Origin: Martinezella tropici
GTDB taxonomy: Bacteria; Pseudomonadota; Alphaproteobacteria; Rhizobiales; Rhizobiaceae
NCBI RefSeq assembly: GCF_008370325.1
Contig: NZ_VNIP01000012.1
Location: forward strand, 1-64,000
DNA length: 64,000 nucleotides
Reading direction: 5' to 3'
The first letter of the stretch is position 1. Each line of letters opens with the position of its first letter. Made by a program: the position numbers and the translations under genes. Below the pieces are notes generated by a model. The model saw nothing but the letters and a program-made list of their open reading frames with translations, did no database searches and was not told the origin of the DNA. Below, piece by piece: positions 17,518 to 25,631 of this stretch.

Positions 17518-18465
17518 TCAAAGAACGGGTGTCGGCAGAGCCTGGCCGGCGAAGTGGGCGGCCAGATTGTCGCGCACCAGCTGTCCCATGGCCTTGCGTG
17601 TTTCCACGGTGCCGGATGAATGGTGGGGCTGCAGCAGCACGTTGTTCAGCGCCAGGAAACGCGGATTGAGCTTCGGCTCGCCTTCGAAGACGTCAAGGGC
17701 GGCCGATCCGAGCTTGCCGGCCTCAAGCGCGTCGAGGAGTGCCTCCTCATCGATATTGGACGCTCTGGAGATGTTGATCAACATGCCTTCCGGGCCGAGC
17801 GCCTCGATCACCTTACGACCGACGATATGACGGGTTGCGGCGGAAGCGGCGAGCGTGACGAACAGGAAATCCGATTGTTTCGCGAGTTCGACCGGATCGG
17901 CGACAAAGGTCATGTCGGATGCGTAGGGTTTCGCTTCGACATCGGAATAGGCAATCTGCATGTCGAAGCCCTTCAGGCGCTTGGCGACTTCGAAACCGAT
18001 ACGGCCGAGGCCGAGCACGCCGGCATGCCGTCCCCAGACGCGCCGCTTGAGAGGGTAAAGCCCCTTTTGCGCCCAGCTGCCGTCGCGCACCCAGGTTTCG
18101 GCGCCAATCATGCCGCGCGAAAGGCAGAGCATCATGGCAATCCCGAGGTCGGCAACATCATTGGTCAGGACATCCGGCGTATTGGTGACGCGAATGCCGC
18201 GCTCGCGGCAGGCCTGCAGGTCGACTGCATCGAAGCCCACGCCATAAACCGAAATGACTTCCAGATTCGGGCAAGCCTCGATCATCGCCCGGTTGGCGCC
18301 AAGCTCGCCGCGTGTGGCAATGGCCCTGATCGATGATCCAACGTCGGCAAGCAGTTTCGCCTTGTCGTCGGCCTCGAAATAGCGATGAACCTGAAACGCC
18401 GCATCGAGCGGTTCTTGATCCCATTGCGGATAGGGGCCAATCTGCAGGATTGATGGCTTGTCCAT
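17518..18465 (-). CDS. D-isomer-specific 2-hydroxyacid dehydrogenase (2-ketogluconate/hydroxypyruvate reductase type)
   Basis: An NAD(P)-dependent dehydrogenase of 315 residues. The Rossmann motif is GVLGLGRIGFEVAKRL near residue 148. The catalytic Arg lies in INISRASNIDEEAL, the Glu in LDVFEGEPKLN, and the His in LLQPHHSSGT. The closest well-known relatives reduce 2-keto-D-gluconate, hydroxypyruvate or glyoxylate (GhrB type). In this setting a role in ketoaldonate reduction is likely. It is divergent from idnO with a perfect operator palindrome between them and is followed at once by idnD. Exact substrate is inferred from context only. Confidence 0.88.
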   Translation of the reverse strand: MDKPSILQIGPYPQWDQEPLDAAFQVHRYFEADDKAKLLADVGSSIRAIATRGELGANRAMIEACPNLEVISVYGVGFDAVDLQACRERGIRVTNTPDVLTNDVADLGIAMMLCLSRGMIGAETWVRDGSWAQKGLYPLKRRVWGRHAGVLGLGRIGFEVAKRLKGFDMQIAYSDVEAKPYASDMTFVADPVELAKQSDFLFVTLAASAATRHIVGRKVIEALGPEGMLINISRASNIDEEALLDALEAGKLGSAALDVFEGEPKLNPRFLALNNVLLQPHHSSGTVETRKAMGQLVRDNLAAHFAGQALPTPVL

Positions 18466-18490
18466 CTTTCACGTCCTCCCTTGACATCAA

Positions 18491-18506
18491 ATGTTATCGA
18501 TAACAT
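18491..18506. promoter_or_regulatory. LacI-type operator, copy 2, inside an idnO promoter
   Basis: ATGTTATCGATAACAT, a perfect 16-bp palindrome. A TTGACA at 18481-18486 and CATAAA at 18504-18509 (17-base spacer, four of six -10 positions) form a plausible plus-strand promoter for idnO. The operator fills the spacer and overlaps the -10 element, a classic repression layout. The minus-strand operon for the hydroxyacid dehydrogenase and IdnD starts 26 bases to the left and is probably controlled too. Confidence 0.88.
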
Positions 18507-18550
18507 AAACAGGGAAGACGACCATTGTCGAGATAAAAACGGAGGAAACG

Positions 18551-19309
18551 ATGTCTCTTGGCCTCTTCGATCTGAAAGGGCGGCGAGCCCTGGTGACAGG
18601 TTCTTCCCAAGGCATCGGGCTTGCGCTGGCGAAAGGTCTGGCGGCAGCGGGCGCGGAACTGGTTCTCAACGGCCGCGACAAAGAGAAGCTGGCCAAAGCG
18701 GCTGAAAGCTTCGAGGGCAAGGTGTATCAACTGGCATTCGATGTCACCGATCATGAGGCCGCCCGGCAAGCTGTCGATGCTTTTGAGACCGAGACGGGCG
18801 CGATCGATATCCTCGTCAACAATGCCGGCATGCAGTTTCGCACACCGCTGGAGGATTTTCCCGCCGACGCCTTCGAGCGGCTTCTGCGCACCAACATATC
18901 GAGCGTCTTCAATGTCGGCCAGGCCGTCGCGCGGCACATGATCAAGCGCGGGGCCGGCAAGATCATCAACATCGCAAGCGTGCAGACGGCGTTGGCGCGG
19001 CCATCGATCGCGCCTTATACGGCAACCAAGGGTGCTGTCGGCAATCTGACGAAGGGCATGGCAACGGATTGGGCCAGACATGGGCTGCAATGCAATGCCA
19101 TCGCGCCTGGCTATTTCGATACGCCACTGAATGCGGCTCTCGTCGCTGATGCCGATTTCTCCGCATGGCTCGAAAAGCGCACACCCGCTGGCCGCTGGGG
19201 TCGCGTCGAAGAATTGGTCGGCGCCTGCATCTTCCTCGCCTCCGACGCCTCCTCCTTTGTCAACGGTCACGTGCTTTATGTCGATGGTGGCATCACAGCC
19301 TCGCTCTGA
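18551..19309 (+). CDS. idnO: 5-keto-D-gluconate 5-reductase / gluconate 5-dehydrogenase (SDR)
   Basis: IdnO reduces 5-keto-D-gluconate to D-gluconate. It is a classical short-chain dehydrogenase of 252 residues. The cofactor loop is TGSSQGIGLALA, followed by NNAG and the catalytic Ser-Tyr-Lys (IASVQ, YTATKGA). The C-terminal FVNGHVLYVDGGITASL is also typical. MSLGLFDLKGRRALVTGSSQGIG is the usual start of gluconate 5-dehydrogenases. GGAGG lies seven bases before the ATG. The operator at 18491 precedes it. The next frame downstream is the wreck of a gluconokinase gene whose start overlaps the idnO 3' end, so a functional operon idnO-gntK-dehydrogenase probably existed. Confidence 0.9.
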   Translation: MSLGLFDLKGRRALVTGSSQGIGLALAKGLAAAGAELVLNGRDKEKLAKAAESFEGKVYQLAFDVTDHEAARQAVDAFETETGAIDILVNNAGMQFRTPLEDFPADAFERLLRTNISSVFNVGQAVARHMIKRGAGKIINIASVQTALARPSIAPYTATKGAVGNLTKGMATDWARHGLQCNAIAPGYFDTPLNAALVADADFSAWLEKRTPAGRWGRVEELVGACIFLASDASSFVNGHVLYVDGGITASL

Positions 19310-19435
19310 CGGCGCCGAGCTGCAGCGTTTCGTCGTTATGGGTGTCAGCGGCTGCGGGCGATCACCGTCGATTTCGATCAGCTGCTGCACGCGGTGGTAG
19401 CGGCCATCATAGCCGCATTGGAGGAGGAGAATTAA
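19284..19435 (+). pseudogene. Gluconokinase remnant with large internal deletion
   Basis: An ATG at 19284, overlapping the idnO end, opens a frame that reads ELQRFVVMGVSGCGRS, the N-terminus and first part of the P-loop of GntK/IdnK-type gluconokinases (normally GVSGCGKS). Directly after GVSGCG the frame loses protein character and stops at 19398-19400. From 19361 a different frame reads ITVDFDQLLHAVVAAIIAAL and ends EEEN-TAA at 19435, which resembles the C-terminal end of the same family. About 125 internal codons appear to be missing, with the junction near 19356-19361. The product, gluconate 6-phosphate, would have to be made by a kinase encoded elsewhere. The remnant C-terminus still supplies the ribosome-binding site of the next gene. 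Confidence 0.7.
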
Positions 19436-19437
19436 TC

Positions 19438-20325
19438 ATGAGCAACAAGGTGGCGCTTATCGGCGTCGGCGCGATGGGCAGTGCAATCGGCGCCCGGCTG
19501 GTCGAGACCGGCAATCGGCTGACGGTTTTCGATCCCAACAAGGACAAGGTCGCCGCGCTGACCGCAAAAGGCGCCATGGCAGCCGCCAGCGCTGCGGAGG
19601 CGGCAAGCGTTTCCGATTTCGTCATCTTGAGCCTCAATTCGCCCAGGATCGTGCATGCCGCGGTATTCGGCCCGGGCGGCGTTGCCGAAGGTGCCGGGCC
19701 GGGAACGCTGATCATCGACATGTCGTCGATCGATCCTGACGCGACGAAGGCCCTTGCCGGCGAGGCGGCGGAAAGGGAACTGCGTTGGGTGGACAGCCCG
19801 CTTTCCGGCGGCGCGCCGAAGGCGCTGATCGGGCAACTGACCCTGATGGCCGGTGGCTTTGAGCAGGATATCGCGGATGCGCATCAGGTCTTGCGGCATG
19901 TGGCATCGAATTACACCCATATGGGGCCTGTCGGTGCGGGGCAGACCACGAAGCTCATCAATCAGGTTCTCTGCGCACTGAACTTTCTGGCCGTCGCCGA
20001 AGCGACGCAACTGGCGCTCGACGCCGGCGTCGATGCCGCCAAGATCCCGCAGGCGCTGAAGGGCGGGCGGGCCGACAGCGCAATCCTGCAGGAATATATG
20101 CCGCGCTACGTGACCAAGGATTATCGCCGCACCGGCAGGATCGACAACATGGTCAAGGATCTGAACGGCGCCCAGGATCTCGCCCGCAGGACCAATACTG
20201 CCATGCCTCTGACGGCCGTCTGCGCCGAGATACACCGCATGCTGACGGCTTCCGGGCTCGGCGGCGAAGATCAGGCGGCATTGATGGAATTCTTCAAAGG
20301 GCCGAACAAGGAGATTGCCGGATGA
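19438..20325 (+). CDS. 3-hydroxyisobutyrate dehydrogenase-like oxidoreductase
   Basis: A beta-hydroxyacid dehydrogenase of 295 residues. The dinucleotide motif is IGVGAMGSAIGARL at residues 8-20. The substrate loop is DSPLSGGAPKALIGQLTLMAGG, and the catalytic lysine lies in GAGQTTKLINQ. This family includes tartronate semialdehyde reductase (GarR), L-threonate dehydrogenase (LtnD) and 3-hydroxyisobutyrate dehydrogenase. The position in an aldonate cluster favours a sugar-acid substrate, but which one is not clear. Start ATG 19438 has GGAGGAGGAG a few bases ahead. A longer open frame reaches back to 19165 through the gluconokinase remnant and should not be used. It overlaps the next gene by ATGA. 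Confidence 0.87.
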   Translation: MSNKVALIGVGAMGSAIGARLVETGNRLTVFDPNKDKVAALTAKGAMAAASAAEAASVSDFVILSLNSPRIVHAAVFGPGGVAEGAGPGTLIIDMSSIDPDATKALAGEAAERELRWVDSPLSGGAPKALIGQLTLMAGGFEQDIADAHQVLRHVASNYTHMGPVGAGQTTKLINQVLCALNFLAVAEATQLALDAGVDAAKIPQALKGGRADSAILQEYMPRYVTKDYRRTGRIDNMVKDLNGAQDLARRTNTAMPLTAVCAEIHRMLTASGLGGEDQAALMEFFKGPNKEIAG

Positions 20326-20654
20326 TCACCCGATACGCATTATTCGAGGGCAAAGTCAGGGAAGGGGAGGTAGAGGCGTTTCGAACGGCCGTCATGGAAA
20401 CCATCCTGCCGAAATGGAAGCAGTTTCCGGGCGCTCTCGACGTACGGGTCACATTCGCCGAAGCACGCGACGAAGGCGCCCCCGAGTTCCCGATGATCCT
20501 GGCCGTCAATTATCCGGACATGGCTGCCGTGGAAAAGGCCCTTGCAAGTCCCGTCCGTACGGAAGCGCGCGCGGCGACGGAAGCCGTCCTCTCCCGGTTC
20601 TTCGAGGGCCGCATCCATCATCATGTGACGTTTGCTCACGAGTTTCAGCTATAG
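20322..20654 (+). CDS. Small dimeric alpha/beta-barrel protein
   Basis: A 110-residue protein whose spacing of strands and helices (ITRYALFEGKVREG near the N-terminus, then LPKWKQFPGALDVRVTFAE and HHHVTFAHEF) looks like the EthD/ABM ferredoxin-like dimeric barrel. It starts with ATGA overlap on the dehydrogenase stop codon, so it is translated with it. Proteins of this size and shape often accompany sugar-acid or hydroxyacid genes as epimerase- or mutarotase-like helpers, but no activity can be claimed here. There is no signal peptide. Confidence 0.72.
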   Translation: MITRYALFEGKVREGEVEAFRTAVMETILPKWKQFPGALDVRVTFAEARDEGAPEFPMILAVNYPDMAAVEKALASPVRTEARAATEAVLSRFFEGRIHHHVTFAHEFQL

Positions 20655-20761
20655 GCTGCTTGCAGAATGCCCTTGAAGGCGAATGCGGAATGAACCCGCA
20701 CCCGCATAGCGGGACGAATGGGGCGGGCTCTTGCCATCCACGGGAGAGGCATACTATTCTG

Positions 20762-20777
20762 ATGGTAACGATAACAT
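20762..20777. promoter_or_regulatory. LacI-type operator, degenerate copy 4
   Basis: ATGGTAACGATAACAT matches the ATGTTATCGATAACAT consensus at 14 of 16 positions and keeps the right half intact. It ends nine bases before the start codon of the LacI-type gene, so it would suit weak autoregulation. It also agrees with the looser E. coli GntR pattern. Confidence 0.65.
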
Positions 20778-20786
20778 AGGCTGTCG

Positions 20787-21797
20787 ATGAGCAACGATCG
20801 CAAAACGCCCACCATGGCGGACATAGCCCGCGTCATGGGAGTTTCTCCGATGACGGTATCGCGCGCCTTCAAGGCCGACAGCCTCGTCAGCCCGCAGACG
20901 CGTCAAGCCATCCTGAAGGCAGCGGAAGAACTGGGCTATGTCTTCGACAGCACGGCGTCCAACCTGCGTTCGCAGAAGTCGGGTTTCGTTGCCGTTACCA
21001 TTCCTTCGATCAACAACGCCAATTTCGCCGATACGGTCGGTGGTCTCTCCGATACCCTGTCGAAGCGGGATATGCAGATACTGCTCGGCTACACCGACTA
21101 CGATGTCGAGGAGGAGGAGCGGCTGATCGAACAATTGCTGCGCCGCAAGCCGCAAGCGATCGTCGTCACCGGCGGCAGGCATACCGAGCGTGCGCGCCGG
21201 CTTTTGCAGACCGTGGCAATCCCCGTGATCGAGACCTGGGACATCCCGACTGATCCGATCGGCCATTACGTCGGCTTTTCGAACACTGCCGTCATGCGCG
21301 ACATGGTGGACCATTTCGTTGCTCTCGGCTGCCGGCGCATCGCCTTCATCGGCGGCGATGTCGAGCGGGATTCGCGCGGCAGCGAGCGCCGGCTCGGCTT
21401 TATCGCGGCGATGGAAGCGCATGGCCTCGATGCTTCGAGATTGATCGCTGCGGGCTCGCCGCCGATCTCGATGCGAGAAGGCGCCAACGCCATGGCGAAG
21501 CTGATCGAGCTCTATCCGGATACGGAGGCCGTCGTCTGCGTCTCGGATCTTGCCGCCTACGGCGCTCTCACCGAATGTCGTCGGCTCGGGATCCCGGTGC
21601 CGGAACGCTTTTCCGTCGGCGGCTTCGGCAATTATGAAATCGGCGAGGTCTGCGTGCCGACACTAACGACGATCAACGTCTTTGCGCGGGAAATCGGCGA
21701 GCGGACGGCTGCGTTGATCCTCGATATTCTTGATGGCAAGCAAGGCGCTGATGTCAGGATCTCGCCCGAACTGATTGCGCGCGACAGCAGCCGATAG
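20787..21797 (+). CDS. LacI-family regulator, GntR (gluconate repressor) type
   Basis: A 336-residue repressor. The N-terminal helix-turn-helix is MADIARVMGVSPMTVSRAFK, and a hinge helix follows with the LacI-type L-x-Y motif. The effector domain is of the periplasmic-binding fold (VAVTIPSINNANFADTVGGL, RLIEQLLRRKPQAIVVTG, VGFSNTAVMRDMVDHF, VGGFGNYEIGEVCVPTLTTI). The overall wording is closest, from memory, to E. coli GntR and IdnR, regulators of gluconate and idonate use. The palindromes at 15946, 18491 and 25616 resemble the GntR/IdnR operator. It therefore probably represses the whole island, with a sugar acid or ketoacid as inducer. Confidence 0.88.
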   Translation: MSNDRKTPTMADIARVMGVSPMTVSRAFKADSLVSPQTRQAILKAAEELGYVFDSTASNLRSQKSGFVAVTIPSINNANFADTVGGLSDTLSKRDMQILLGYTDYDVEEEERLIEQLLRRKPQAIVVTGGRHTERARRLLQTVAIPVIETWDIPTDPIGHYVGFSNTAVMRDMVDHFVALGCRRIAFIGGDVERDSRGSERRLGFIAAMEAHGLDASRLIAAGSPPISMREGANAMAKLIELYPDTEAVVCVSDLAAYGALTECRRLGIPVPERFSVGGFGNYEIGEVCVPTLTTINVFAREIGERTAALILDILDGKQGADVRISPELIARDSSR

Positions 21798-21862
21798 AAA
21801 TTAGCCCTTTTGCCGAATGAGGTGACGCGACCCGTAGACCGCGCCACATCTTTTGGCCGGGA

Positions 21863-22957
21863 TCACTTGCCCCAGATCTTCTTGTATTGATCCTTATAGC
21901 CGTTATCCGGATCGAAGGTGTTCTTCGGGCCGCCATCGGACTGGATGTTATCTGCCGTCACCACATGCAGCGGCGACAGGTAGCCGGACCATTTTTCGCT
22001 CGCGAATGCGCGATTGAGTTCGTCGACCAATTGCCAGCCCTGGAGGTTGAGGGGTTCGGCCACCGTGACCTTCTGGAATTGACCGGCGCGGATGCGCTCA
22101 TAGGCCGATTGCGAGCCGTCGCCAGCAGCGACATTGATCGGCGCGTCGGTGCCGCCCTTGCCGGCGGAGGCGAGCGATGGACCCATGAAGTCGAAATAGA
22201 GGTCGTTGATCGCAAGCGAATGGGTCCAGCTGTCACCATATTTCTGCAGAAGCGAGGTGGTCAGCTGCGGCATGCGCTGAGACGTCTCGGCGATCGGGGT
22301 GTCGACATATTCGAGCACCTTGCCGCCCAGCCGCTCGATTTCCTGCTTCATCCTGTCCGCCTTGGCGATGGCGATCGCATAGGTGGAGTCGGTGAAGATG
22401 ATGACGCCCGGCTTGCCCTTGGCATCGACGAAGGCCCAATCGGCTGCGGCTTTGGAAACTTCCATGGCGTCGGTGCTGACATTGGCGAAGAGGCCGTTCT
22501 TCTCGTCCGGGCCGATGGTCGGGCCGGCATGCCAGGCGACCAGGGGGATCTTGGCAGCCTTTGCCTGTTCCAGCGCCGGTGCCTGCTCGACGGCATCGAA
22601 GCCGTCGATGATGATGCCGGCAGGCTGCAGCGCTATCGCCTGACCGAAGGCGGCTGTACGGCCGCCGATCGAGCCCGCGCCGTCGAGAACCTTCACCTGC
22701 CAGCCGATCGCCTTTGCTGCTTCCTCGACGCCGTTGCTGACGCCGAGAATGCCGCCATTCTTGAGATCGCCCGCCAGCACGACGATGGTCTTGCCGGCCT
22801 GTGCCTTCGGGCCGGTCGTCGGGCCGTCCCATTTCGTCACTGGCGTCGCATATTTGTCGACGACGGCCTTCGCATCCGCCATCGGATCGGCATAGGCCTG
22901 GCCGGCGCACAGCACCAGGACGGCGGTGGTCGCTTGCAGGAATTGTCTACGGTTCAT
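21863..22957 (-). CDS. Sugar ABC transporter substrate-binding protein
   Basis: A periplasmic-binding protein of 364 residues of the ribose/galactose class (type 1 fold). The N-terminus MNRRQFLQATTAVLVLCAGQAYA has a twin-arginine-like motif followed by a hydrophobic run and an AYA cleavage site. Fold landmarks are KTIVVLAGDLKNGGILGVSNGVEEAAK, IALQPAGIIIDGFD, PLVAWHAGP and INDLYFDFMGP. The frame extends up to 23176, but ATG 22957 has GGGAGGAG five bases ahead and begins the signal peptide. It is the last gene of the ABC operon and is convergent with the LacI gene. Ligand is not known; an aldonic acid, lactone or related sugar is likely from context. Confidence 0.9.
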   Translation of the reverse strand: MNRRQFLQATTAVLVLCAGQAYADPMADAKAVVDKYATPVTKWDGPTTGPKAQAGKTIVVLAGDLKNGGILGVSNGVEEAAKAIGWQVKVLDGAGSIGGRTAAFGQAIALQPAGIIIDGFDAVEQAPALEQAKAAKIPLVAWHAGPTIGPDEKNGLFANVSTDAMEVSKAAADWAFVDAKGKPGVIIFTDSTYAIAIAKADRMKQEIERLGGKVLEYVDTPIAETSQRMPQLTTSLLQKYGDSWTHSLAINDLYFDFMGPSLASAGKGGTDAPINVAAGDGSQSAYERIRAGQFQKVTVAEPLNLQGWQLVDELNRAFASEKWSGYLSPLHVVTADNIQSDGGPKNTFDPDNGYKDQYKKIWGK

Positions 22958-22997
22958 GTCGTCTCCTCCCTTTGGACATTTGAACTTCAGATGATTT

Positions 22998-24068
22998 TCA
23001 TTTCTCCGCTGTCTTGGCGGAGAGCTGTGGTGCCTGGGCCGGCGCCATGCGCCCTGCATGGCTGCGACGGCGCTGCGCGTAGCCGGCAATGCCGATCGCG
23101 ACCAGCAATGTGACGCCATTGAACAGGGGCTCGACATAGAAGGAGCCGCCGAACTGCTGGATGCCGGCAATGCCAACCGCCAGGATGATGACGCCGATCA
23201 TCGTGCCCCAGACGTTGACGCGGCCCGGCTTGATCGTCGTCGAGCCAAGGAATGCGCCGACCAGTGCTGGCAGCAGATATTCAAGCCCGACACTTGCCTG
23301 ACCGATCCGCAGCTTGGAGGCGAGCAGCACGCCGGCAATGGCGGCAAGCGTACCCGAAGTGACGAAGGCGCCGATGACGAAGCGGCGAACCGGGATACCG
23401 TTAAGCGCGGCTGCTTTCGGATTAGCACCGATCGCGTAGATGTAGCGGCCGATCGGCAGATATTCGAGGACGATCCACATGGCGAAGGCAAGAGCAAGGA
23501 CATAGATACCGGTGATCGGCAGGCCGAAGACCATGGTGCCATTCAGCGCATAGAATCCCTGCGGCAACATGCCCACAACCTGCCGGCCACCCGTGTGCCA
23601 GAGCGCGATCGCATAAAGGACAGTGCCAGTGCCAAGCGTTGCGATGAAGCTGTCGATCTTGGCGATTTCCACTAGAAGGCCATTCAAGAAGCCGGTCAGC
23701 GCGCCAAGCGCAATGACAACAAGCACAGCGACTGGCCAGGGCAGGCCGAACATCGTCTGAAGGCTGATCGCAAGCACGTGCCAGAGCACGATGCCGTAGC
23801 CGATCGTCAGATCGATGCGGCCTGCCGCCATAGGGATCATCGCCGCGAGCGAGAGGATGGCGATGATCGTCTTGTCCGAAACGATCGAACGCAGGTTGAG
23901 CATCGTCGGGAATGTCTGCGGCAGCAGAATGGAGAAAAGCAGGATCAGCAGCACGGTCAGGATGACGAGGCCATAGACGGGCAGCAGACGCTGGATTTTC
24001 TGGCCGAAGCTCATGGCCGAAAGCTCGGCGCGCGTCGGCTCGAGCGCATTGGATTCGATCGATTGCAT
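22998..24068 (-). CDS. Sugar ABC transporter permease (RbsC-like)
   Basis: A 356-residue inner-membrane permease with eight to ten hydrophobic segments. Landmarks of the RbsC/XylH group are IAILSLAAMIPMAAGRIDLTIGYG, GALTGFLNGLLVEIAKIDSFIATLGT and YAIGANPKAAALNGIPVRRF. Only one permease gene is present, so the channel is presumably a homodimer, as in the ribose system. It lies between the ATPase and the binding-protein genes in the same direction and shares the operator at 25616. The final 30 residues are a charged cytoplasmic tail. Confidence 0.9.
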   Translation of the reverse strand: MQSIESNALEPTRAELSAMSFGQKIQRLLPVYGLVILTVLLILLFSILLPQTFPTMLNLRSIVSDKTIIAILSLAAMIPMAAGRIDLTIGYGIVLWHVLAISLQTMFGLPWPVAVLVVIALGALTGFLNGLLVEIAKIDSFIATLGTGTVLYAIALWHTGGRQVVGMLPQGFYALNGTMVFGLPITGIYVLALAFAMWIVLEYLPIGRYIYAIGANPKAAALNGIPVRRFVIGAFVTSGTLAAIAGVLLASKLRIGQASVGLEYLLPALVGAFLGSTTIKPGRVNVWGTMIGVIILAVGIAGIQQFGGSFYVEPLFNGVTLLVAIGIAGYAQRRRSHAGRMAPAQAPQLSAKTAEK

Positions 24069-24084
24069 GATGTTTCTCTCCGGT

Positions 24085-25581
24085 TCAGGCCGCTTCGGAT
24101 GCTGAAGCGGCGGCGATGACCGCCGGTGTTGTCAGCTCGGCGCCGCCAAGCTCGCGCACGATCCTCCCGCGCGAAAACACCAGCGCCCGATGGCAGATAT
24201 GCGCGATTTCCTCGAAATCGGTGGAGACGACGAGAACGGCAAGGCCGGCCTCGACCGCCTCGGCGATCAGGCGATAGATATCGGCCTTGGCGCCGACATC
24301 GACGCCGGCCGTCGGGTCCTCGGCAATCAGCAATTTCCGGCCCGTTGCCAGCCATCGTCCGACCACGACTTTCTGTTGATTGCCGCCCGATAGCGCCTCG
24401 ATGGCGAGGTTCTGATCATTGGGCCTGAGACCGACGCGGCTGCCGAGAGAATGGGCAATTTCCGCTTCCCGGCGCGGCGACAGGAACGAAAACAGGCTTC
24501 TGCCGGAAGCGCCCGGGTTCAGGAAGGTATTTTCACGCAGGCTGAGAGACATGGCGACGGACTCTTCCGCCCGGTCCCTGGCGATCAGGCCGATACCGGA
24601 TGCCATCGCTGCAACCGTGCTGGAAAGGTCCGGCTCGGCCCCGTTCAATCGCACCGAACCTTGCGATGGCTCGCAACCGAACAGCGCACGTCCGATCAGC
24701 TCCTGCCCCGCACCGCGCAGGCCGACAAGACCGAGCAGTTCGCCCTGCTGGATATCGAAGGATACCGGTCCGGCGCTGCGGCAGGAAAGCTCTTTCACCG
24801 AAACAATCGCAGGCCCTGCGCGTCTTTCTGCCTTGATGAACAACTGGTCCGCCTTGCGCCCGACGATCATGCGGATGAGCTCATCCGGCGCCGTCTCCGA
24901 AACCGGCTTTTGGCCTACCAGCTGGCCGTCACGCAATACGGCAACACGGTCGGCAATGCGGAAGATCTCGTCCAGCCGATGCGAGACATAGACCATGGCC
25001 ACGCCGCGCTCTTTTAGCGGGCGGATGGCCGCAAACAGTTTCTCGACCTCGTCGGCGGGCAGGCTGGCGGTCGGTTCGTCGAGGACCAGAACGTCCGCTT
25101 CGACGGCGAGTGCACGGGCGATCGCGACGAGCGACTTTTCCGTGCGTGTCAGCTCCTGGACGCGGGTCGAGGGATCGAAATCGCAGCCCACCAGCTTCAG
25201 CGCCTCCGCGGTGCGCCGCTCGGTCGCGCGCCAGTCGATCAGGTGGCCGCGCAAAGAATAGCCCTGCGCAAGGCCGACATTCTCGCCCACAGTCATCCAT
25301 TCGATCAGCCCGAGATCCTGGTGGATGAAGGCGACCGGCTGACGCTGGTTAGGCTGCGGCGGGCGATGATGATAGGGTTTGCCGCGAAACAGGATCTGAC
25401 CGCCATCCGGCTTGTAGATACCTGCCAACGTCTTGATGAGCGTCGATTTGCCCGCGCCGTTTTCACCGAGAAGCGCAAGGATTTCACCTTGCCTGAGATC
25501 GAGTGAAACATTCGATAGGGCGCGTGTGCCCCCAAATTCCTTGGTAATCTCGCAAAATTCGAGCAGCTTTCCGTCGTCCAT
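24085..25581 (-). CDS. Sugar ABC transporter ATPase with two nucleotide-binding domains
   Basis: A 498-residue protein of the MglA/RbsA type. The first domain has Walker A LLGENGAGKSTLIKTLAG near residue 35, Q-loop FIHQDLGL and Walker B VLVLDEPTASLP. Its signature position reads ELTRTEKSLVAIARAL, lacking LSGGQ. The second domain has a degenerate P-loop region (GLVGLRGAGQELIGRALFG) but a good signature LSGGNQQKVVVGRWLA. Such complementary degeneration, with the second P-loop lost, is normal in this family. It is the first gene of the importer operon; the perfect operator palindrome lies 34 bases ahead of its start. Confidence 0.92.
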   Translation of the reverse strand: MDDGKLLEFCEITKEFGGTRALSNVSLDLRQGEILALLGENGAGKSTLIKTLAGIYKPDGGQILFRGKPYHHRPPQPNQRQPVAFIHQDLGLIEWMTVGENVGLAQGYSLRGHLIDWRATERRTAEALKLVGCDFDPSTRVQELTRTEKSLVAIARALAVEADVLVLDEPTASLPADEVEKLFAAIRPLKERGVAMVYVSHRLDEIFRIADRVAVLRDGQLVGQKPVSETAPDELIRMIVGRKADQLFIKAERRAGPAIVSVKELSCRSAGPVSFDIQQGELLGLVGLRGAGQELIGRALFGCEPSQGSVRLNGAEPDLSSTVAAMASGIGLIARDRAEESVAMSLSLRENTFLNPGASGRSLFSFLSPRREAEIAHSLGSRVGLRPNDQNLAIEALSGGNQQKVVVGRWLATGRKLLIAEDPTAGVDVGAKADIYRLIAEAVEAGLAVLVVSTDFEEIAHICHRALVFSRGRIVRELGGAELTTPAVIAAASASEAA

Positions 25582-25615
25582 CCTGCTCCTCCCAAAGCGT
25601 CGATGAAGGAAGGCT

Positions 25616-25631
25616 ATGTTATCGATAACAT
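25616..25631. promoter_or_regulatory. LacI-type operator, copy 3
   Basis: ATGTTATCGATAACAT, a perfect 16-bp palindrome identical to copy 2, in front of the ABC importer operon. On the minus strand a TTGACG sits two bases upstream of the palindrome, so the operator would fill the promoter spacer, the same geometry as in front of idnO. It ties transport to the catabolic genes. Confidence 0.87.

Noticed and set aside
19165..19437. Upstream extension of the 3-hydroxyisobutyrate dehydrogenase-like frame
   Set aside because: It crosses the end of idnO and the gluconokinase remnant; the Rossmann fold starts at ATG 19438 with a strong ribosome-binding site.
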